Assembly (NCBI GenBank): GCA_031271245.1 | Contig: JAISWC010000084.1 | Coordinates: forward strand, 1-9,721 | Direction: 5' to 3' | Length of the DNA: 9,721 bases | DNA from: Tannerella sp. | GTDB taxonomy: Bacteria; Bacteroidota; Bacteroidia; Bacteroidales; Tannerellaceae | Shown here: piece after piece, positions 5,727 to 9,721 of the stretch | Layout: each line of letters opens with the position of its first letter | Position numbering within the stretch: position 1 is the stretch's first letter | Translations under genes and position numbers: made by a program | Notes under the pieces: model-generated | What the model was told of the DNA's origin: nothing | Seen by the model: only the letters and a program-made list of their open reading frames with translations | Databases searched by the model: none

Positions 5727-8411
5727 ATGAAGAATATTAAATTCCGTCTTCGGACGATGTTACTTTCACTGGCCGCAGCTGCCCTGTCCGTCGCGGCGGC
5801 GTCGGGTCAGACGTTGTCCGGTTTCCGTCCGGAACCGGTCGATAAAGATATACCGTTGATTAAAAGAAATATCCGGTTCAACGGATACACCAATTACTGG
5901 CACGATACCTACTCCGAATGGTATAGGTACGGCAATCTGTTCAAGGCCGCCGTGCCCGACTTGCGCTCGACCATCCTGCAAAGCAGGATTGACATGGCCG
6001 AAGACCTCGGACTGCCCGGATTGCTGATGCAGGAAGGCTTCCTGTCCGGTCTGTTCGCAAGCTCCTTTCAGACGCTCGAAAACCCCGGCGAAGAAGAACT
6101 GGAAACGGCGCTGAAAGCAGGTCACGTGCTGGTCGTCACCAGTCCCGGGAGCGCTCTCGGTCGCCGGCTGGAGGAACAGGCCGCCGGGATGTTTGACCGG
6201 ACGGCGCAGTTAGGTAGCCATCAGTGGAACGCCCCCGGAATCCAGCCACTCAAGGCTTTCGGCTTAGTCGATGGCGCCACGCGCCTGTTCGTCCTTTCTT
6301 CGGCCTCGCCGCAGCAACTCGAACGCTTCCGCACACTCCTGGCTTCTACGCGCGACGTGCTGGACAGGTATCGCCTTCACAAAGGTTTTTTCGGCGCCTC
6401 GTCGCTCCTGAAGAGCGTCACCTGCGCGGCAGGACATCCCCTCGAAGTGATGGGCATCGGCATGAATGAAGGCTGCTCGTGGTTCGTCTTTGACGGATAC
6501 ATGGACTTTCTGGCAAAACGGGAACTGGAAAACTGGGTGAAGGAAGTCGATCTGCCCGTGGTGGCGGAAGTCAGTTTCCCGCCCGTTTACGGATGCACCG
6601 ACTACGACGGCCTGCAGGTGCAGGACATGGCCACGAAACAGTCCTGGATTGACTTTGCCCGTAAGAAGGGAGGTTATGTCTTCCGTCCGGTCTACGACCC
6701 GAAAAGCGACAGCTACGAGTACGACGGCGTCATCGCGGTGGAAGGCAACAAAGACCAAATCGACGGCGAAAACAAACCCTTTATCAGTAATACCGGTTTC
6801 CTGAGCGGTCACCTGCTCTCCTCCATGATTGTATTCATTGAAAAGGAAAAGCCGCTTTCGAGCCGGACCCTCTGGGAGGCCATCCTGAGCCGCAGGGAAG
6901 TGGCTGTGTTGCCCGGAGCGCGGGTACTGGGCGAGGCCACCTGGCGCAACGCCCTGCAACTGCTCTACCTGGACGGGACGTATCTGGAAGAATACTTCAA
7001 CGACCGCCTCGACCTGAAGGCCGAAACGGACGGCTATGACCTGGTGGTCACGCTACGCAACTGGGCGCCCGCTCCGGCCGGCGGCGAACTGAAACTGACG
7101 CTTCCCGCCTCTGTTCAGGCCGGTGAGCTGCCAGGCGCCGTCACCCTGCAGGGACATGAAGAGAAACAGTTCCGTATCCCCCTGCGACCCGGCAAAGAGG
7201 CGACGGGCAGAACCAATCCTATTGCCGTCTCCTTCGTCTCCGGGGGAAAGGAGAAACGCACGCTGGCGATGCTCGACCTGCCGCCGGCTATCTCCGCCCA
7301 CCGGTTGCTCTATGCCCATGCGCCGGAAGTCGACTTCCCGGTCTCCGTCCACAACTTCTCCCCGAAAGGCAATTTCCCGGTGGAAGTCCTTGTCTACCGG
7401 ACGGGCGACCTGAAGAAGCCCGTTTTCCGGCAAACCCAAACGTGTCAGACAGCTACGGCAACCTTCCGGGAAATGACCTTCCAACTGAAGCTGAACCCGG
7501 GTAACTACCTTGTCCGGACGCAGGCGCTGGACGCCGTTGCCGAGACTCAACTGGGCGTCGGCAAGCCCGGAGGACGGCCGTATGCCTACGAGATCGACCT
7601 GAACAGCGACGGCATCAATGAATACCGCCTGGAAAACGATTCGGTGCAGGTGACCCTGCTCCGCACGGGCGCACGGGTGATTGAATACATCGTCAAGAGC
7701 CGCAGCGAAAACGTCTTCTTCAAGATATGGCCCGAAAAGACGCCCAATCACCGGGCGCCCTTCCGCATGAGGGGATTCTATCCCTACGGCGGGTTTGAAG
7801 ACTTCCTGGGCCAGGCCAGCATGGAAACGCACCAGGTCTACGACGCGAAAGTGATCCGCAGCGAAGGCGATCTTGTCCGGGTGGAAATGGAAACCGATTA
7901 CTACGGTAACCGGCTCCGTAAAATCTTCACGCTTTACGGTAATACGCCCCTGCTGGAAATCCGGTGGGAGCTGACGTTCCGGAATCCCGAAGCCAACGTG
8001 ATAGGTCCCCAGCCTATTCTGGAACTGGGGGAAAGCCATGGCACTGAAGACGTGTTCACCGTACCGGCCACGGGCGGCCTGAAGGAATATCGCATGAAGC
8101 CCGAAACCATGTACGGACAGGCCATTGAAGTGGCCGAAGGCTGGAACGCCGGCCACGACACGCAGGAAGACATAGCCTTTATCGGCGCCTTTCCTGTTGC
8201 GCAGCCCCTCTTCCTGCACATGTGGATGAACCTCCCCGCCAACGGGGAAGCGCCCCACACCTACGTCGAGTTTCAGCCCTGGACTCCCATCATCCAGAAA
8301 ACCGTCATGTACTTCTCCTACTACATCTGGGGAAACAGCGGCGACTGGAAGAATAGCCTGGAGGAACTGCGGAAAAGAAACCTGATTACGGTCAGGGGAG
8401 GTAGTCAGTAG
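5727..8411 (+). CDS. Exported multidomain protein of unknown function with mutarotase-like C-terminus
   Basis: I do not recognise this 894-residue protein as a whole. It starts with a signal peptide (KNIKFRLR, then a hydrophobic alanine/leucine stretch to about residue 25, likely cut after ASG at 27 before Gln28). No lipobox is seen, so it is probably periplasmic or secreted. Residues about 30-430 match no family I know; they include HPLEVMGIGMNEGCSWF at 237-253 and an acidic/aromatic stretch near 284-300. Residues about 430-520 and 530-612 look like two beta-sandwich (Ig-like or NEW3-like) modules. From about 617 there is DLNSDGINEYRLEND followed by alternating strands and aromatics (GFYPYGGFEDF at 683-693), resembling mutarotase-like beta-sandwiches in carbohydrate enzymes, including the C-terminal region of some GH57 proteins. 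This comparison is from memory and is not proof. It lies 194 bases after susD under its own promoter, which suggests a role in handling the ligand imported there. Catalytic residues cannot be assigned. Confidence 0.85.
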   Translation: MKNIKFRLRTMLLSLAAAALSVAAASGQTLSGFRPEPVDKDIPLIKRNIRFNGYTNYWHDTYSEWYRYGNLFKAAVPDLRSTILQSRIDMAEDLGLPGLLMQEGFLSGLFASSFQTLENPGEEELETALKAGHVLVVTSPGSALGRRLEEQAAGMFDRTAQLGSHQWNAPGIQPLKAFGLVDGATRLFVLSSASPQQLERFRTLLASTRDVLDRYRLHKGFFGASSLLKSVTCAAGHPLEVMGIGMNEGCSWFVFDGYMDFLAKRELENWVKEVDLPVVAEVSFPPVYGCTDYDGLQVQDMATKQSWIDFARKKGGYVFRPVYDPKSDSYEYDGVIAVEGNKDQIDGENKPFISNTGFLSGHLLSSMIVFIEKEKPLSSRTLWEAILSRREVAVLPGARVLGEATWRNALQLLYLDGTYLEEYFNDRLDLKAETDGYDLVVTLRNWAPAPAGGELKLTLPASVQAGELPGAVTLQGHEEKQFRIPLRPGKEATGRTNPIAVSFVSGGKEKRTLAMLDLPPAISAHRLLYAHAPEVDFPVSVHNFSPKGNFPVEVLVYRTGDLKKPVFRQTQTCQTATATFREMTFQLKLNPGNYLVRTQALDAVAETQLGVGKPGGRPYAYEIDLNSDGINEYRLENDSVQVTLLRTGARVIEYIVKSRSENVFFKIWPEKTPNHRAPFRMRGFYPYGGFEDFLGQASMETHQVYDAKVIRSEGDLVRVEMETDYYGNRLRKIFTLYGNTPLLEIRWELTFRNPEANVIGPQPILELGESHGTEDVFTVPATGGLKEYRMKPETMYGQAIEVAEGWNAGHDTQEDIAFIGAFPVAQPLFLHMWMNLPANGEAPHTYVEFQPWTPIIQKTVMYFSYYIWGNSGDWKNSLEELRKRNLITVRGGSQ

Positions 8412-8447
8412 TTAGTGAATCTTACAATGATCATTCTGGCAGGAAAT

Positions 8448-8483
8448 TAATATTTCAAAGATTGGAAAAAGTGCGAAATATTA
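8448..8483. repeat. Nine-base inverted repeat upstream of the ATPase promoter element
   Basis: TAATATTTC at 8448-8456 and GAAATATTA at 8475-8483 are perfect reverse complements separated by 18 bases. The right arm lies where the -33 element of the downstream promoter would be expected, so it could be a regulator-binding site. The arms are A/T-rich, so chance is a real possibility. Confidence 0.4.
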
Positions 8484-8497
8484 CGGGAGAATTTATG

Positions 8498-8505
8498 TAT
8501 ATTTG
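8498..8505 (+). promoter_or_regulatory. Bacteroides-type -7 element before the ATPase gene
   Basis: TATATTTG fits the -7 consensus TAnnTTTG and equals the element at 5630-5637. No TTTG is found about 20 bases upstream, so the -33 half is weak or missing. Transcription from here would leave a leader of only about 20 bases before ATG 8531. Confidence 0.5.
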
Positions 8506-8506
8506 C

Positions 8507-8518
8507 CAACTAATTTAA
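8507..8518 (+). promoter_or_regulatory. A/T-rich start-proximal element of the ATPase gene (CAACTAATTTAA)
   Basis: It is identical to the twelve-mer at 5701-5712 and ends 12 bases before ATG 8531. It is followed by GTTTAAAAAG rather than a Shine-Dalgarno motif. A ribosome-recruitment role is inferred from the shared position. Confidence 0.4.
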
Positions 8519-8530
8519 TCGTTTAAAAAG

Positions 8531-9721
8531 ATGAGATACTTTAATATAGCAGGTCCCTGTAACAGCACGGCTCATTACATGATCGAAGCGTCCACCCGCT
8601 TACAGGGTGTGGAAGAGTTGATAGACAGCGAACAGTATTTTGTGATTCATGCAGCGCGTCAGAGCGGGAAAACAACTTATCTGCAGGATTTGTCCAAACG
8701 GCTTAATGCCGGCGGAAAATATTACACGCTGTACTGTTCGCTGGAAAAAGCCCAAAACGTTGATGAGCCGGAACGCGGCATACCGGTGATCGTACGAATT
8801 ATTAAAAACAAACTCAACGGTACGGATATTCCGCACCGTTCGGATTTTGCCAAAGATGCGGATTATGAAGATTTTACCAGTGTCCTGGAAACATCGCTCA
8901 CACAGTTCTGTATGTTGCTGGACAAGCCGCTGGTGATTTTATTTGATGAAGCGGACTGCCTCAGCGAAGGAACCTTAATCTCATTTTTGCGCCAGTTGCG
9001 AAACGGCTATAACGACCGCAGTATTACGCCTTTTGTCCATTCCATTGCCCTGGTCGGGATGCGCAATATACGCGACTATAAGGCAAAGATTCGTCCCGAC
9101 AGTCAGTCGCTGGGCAGCGCAAGCCCCTTCAATATCATTACGGAAACATATACGTTGCAGAATTTCACAAAAGAAGAGATTGTACAACTATACAGTCAAC
9201 ATACCGGCGAAACCGGACAACTATTTGAAGACGACGCTATAGAACTGGTACATGAACAGACGCAGGGGCAACCGTGGCTGGTGAATGCCGTTGCACGTGA
9301 AATAATTGTAGAAATATTACATTCGGACTACACAAAGCCGGTGACGGCGGACTTAGTGAACCAAGCCATACAAAACATCATCCTCAACCGTCCTACACAT
9401 ATCGACAGCCTGCTGGAGCGGCTGAAGGAAGACAGGGTGCGCAAAATTATAGAACCGATGATTTTGGGTGAAGGGTTTATCAGTAAGGCCTCGGACGATT
9501 TTCAATATACCCGGGACCTTGGATTAATCCGCGTGGTTAATTCGTTAATAGAACCGGCCAATCCTATTTACGCCGAAGTGATTATTCGCAAACTGTCTTC
9601 CGAAATGCAGGAAGAACTGCAAAACCCGAAATATCCCTATCAGATGCCCCGCTACCTGAAAGACGGACGCATCGACATGGACTTCCTGATGCGCGACTTC
9701 CAGCAGTTCTGGCACGCCAAC
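8531..9721 (+). CDS. AAA-type ATPase (3' partial)
   Basis: The frame is open from ATG 8531 to the right edge, 397 residues without a stop, so the C-terminus is missing. The opening MRYFNIAGPC and HYM at 15-17 match, from memory, a family of Bacteroidota AAA ATPases often found in several copies per genome. The nucleotide site AARQSGKTT at 41-49 is a Walker A variant with alanine in place of the first glycine, with Lys47 and Thr48 retained. Walker B is LVILFDEAD at 134-142. Further family features are VGMRNIRDYK at 175-184, in sensor position, and GQPWLVNAVA at 246-255 in the lid. From memory, relatives often carry a PD-(D/E)XK nuclease-like domain at the C-terminus, which would lie outside the window. 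The cellular role is unknown; a DNA-related or defence role is a guess. The gene is visibly more A/T-rich than the susC-susD block and has its own promoter element, so it is probably not functionally tied to the transport genes. Confidence 0.85.
   Translation, partial: MRYFNIAGPCNSTAHYMIEASTRLQGVEELIDSEQYFVIHAARQSGKTTYLQDLSKRLNAGGKYYTLYCSLEKAQNVDEPERGIPVIVRIIKNKLNGTDIPHRSDFAKDADYEDFTSVLETSLTQFCMLLDKPLVILFDEADCLSEGTLISFLRQLRNGYNDRSITPFVHSIALVGMRNIRDYKAKIRPDSQSLGSASPFNIITETYTLQNFTKEEIVQLYSQHTGETGQLFEDDAIELVHEQTQGQPWLVNAVAREIIVEILHSDYTKPVTADLVNQAIQNIILNRPTHIDSLLERLKEDRVRKIIEPMILGEGFISKASDDFQYTRDLGLIRVVNSLIEPANPIYAEVIIRKLSSEMQEELQNPKYPYQMPRYLKDGRIDMDFLMRDFQQFWHAN

Larger units (their letters stand above)
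8412..8530 (+). other. Intergenic region with small palindromes before the ATPase gene
   Basis: A perfect ten-base palindrome, AATGATCATT, lies at 8426-8435, 14 bases after the TAG stop. It is too short and lacks the T-run to be called a terminator with confidence. The rest holds the inverted repeat, promoter-like element and leader element listed separately. No RNA gene is seen. Confidence 0.4.

Noticed and set aside
6264..6959. 231-residue minus-strand frame inside the exported protein gene
   Set aside because: It is a shadow of the plus-strand frame, with unpatterned histidine- and phenylalanine-rich sequence typical of antisense translation.
7053..8258. 401-residue open frame on the minus strand opposite the 894-residue protein gene
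   Set aside because: It is fully antisense to a coding frame with signal peptide and promoter, and its protein has no plausible domain or start context.
8600..9242. Small frames on both strands inside the ATPase gene (8600-8836 minus, 8981-9187 minus, 9033-9242 plus)
   Set aside because: All overlap the continuous 397-residue ATPase frame with Walker A and B motifs and have no features of their own.
8412..9721. Mobile element carrying the ATPase gene
   Set aside because: The A/T shift suggested it, but no terminal inverted repeats, target-site duplication, transposase or integrase is seen in the window.

Overview
The window reads as chromosomal DNA of a Bacteroidota organism, most likely order Bacteroidales. 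The evidence is an adjacent SusC/SusD pair, two promoter elements of the Bacteroides TAnnTTTG type, A/T-rich leaders with no Shine-Dalgarno sequence, and a DUF5107/TPR-type protein. All five genes supported here lie on the + strand. I cannot place it to genus.

Layout. Positions 2-700 hold the 3' end of a TPR-repeat protein that resembles the C-terminal part of DUF5107 proteins. A leader of about 170 bases (701-870) follows. Next comes a complete SusC-type TonB-dependent outer-membrane transporter (871-3891), then 33 bases later a complete SusD-type lipoprotein (3925-5532). Together they form the glycan import unit of a polysaccharide-utilization-type locus. The 194-base gap after susD holds a nested inverted repeat and a near-consensus Bacteroides promoter, which drives a large exported protein of 894 residues (5727-8411). 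I do not recognise the family of its N-terminal half. Its C-terminal third looks like a carbohydrate-enzyme beta-sandwich (mutarotase-like). A second intergenic region (8412-8530) has another inverted repeat and a TATATTTG element in front of an AAA-type ATPase gene that runs off the right edge (8531-9721).

Working together. SusC and SusD would bind and import an oligosaccharide or other ligand across the outer membrane. The 894-residue protein has a signal peptide and is the best candidate for a locus-specific periplasmic or surface protein acting on that ligand. No recognisable glycoside hydrolase, lyase, sulfatase or regulator lies in the window, so the substrate cannot be predicted. The AAA ATPase looks unrelated: it has its own promoter element and a visibly more A/T-rich base composition.

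The observations most worth a second look are the unrecognised 894-residue protein, the inverted repeat against its promoter, and a TAATTTAA-like element 12-14 bases before the chosen start codon of all four complete-start genes.
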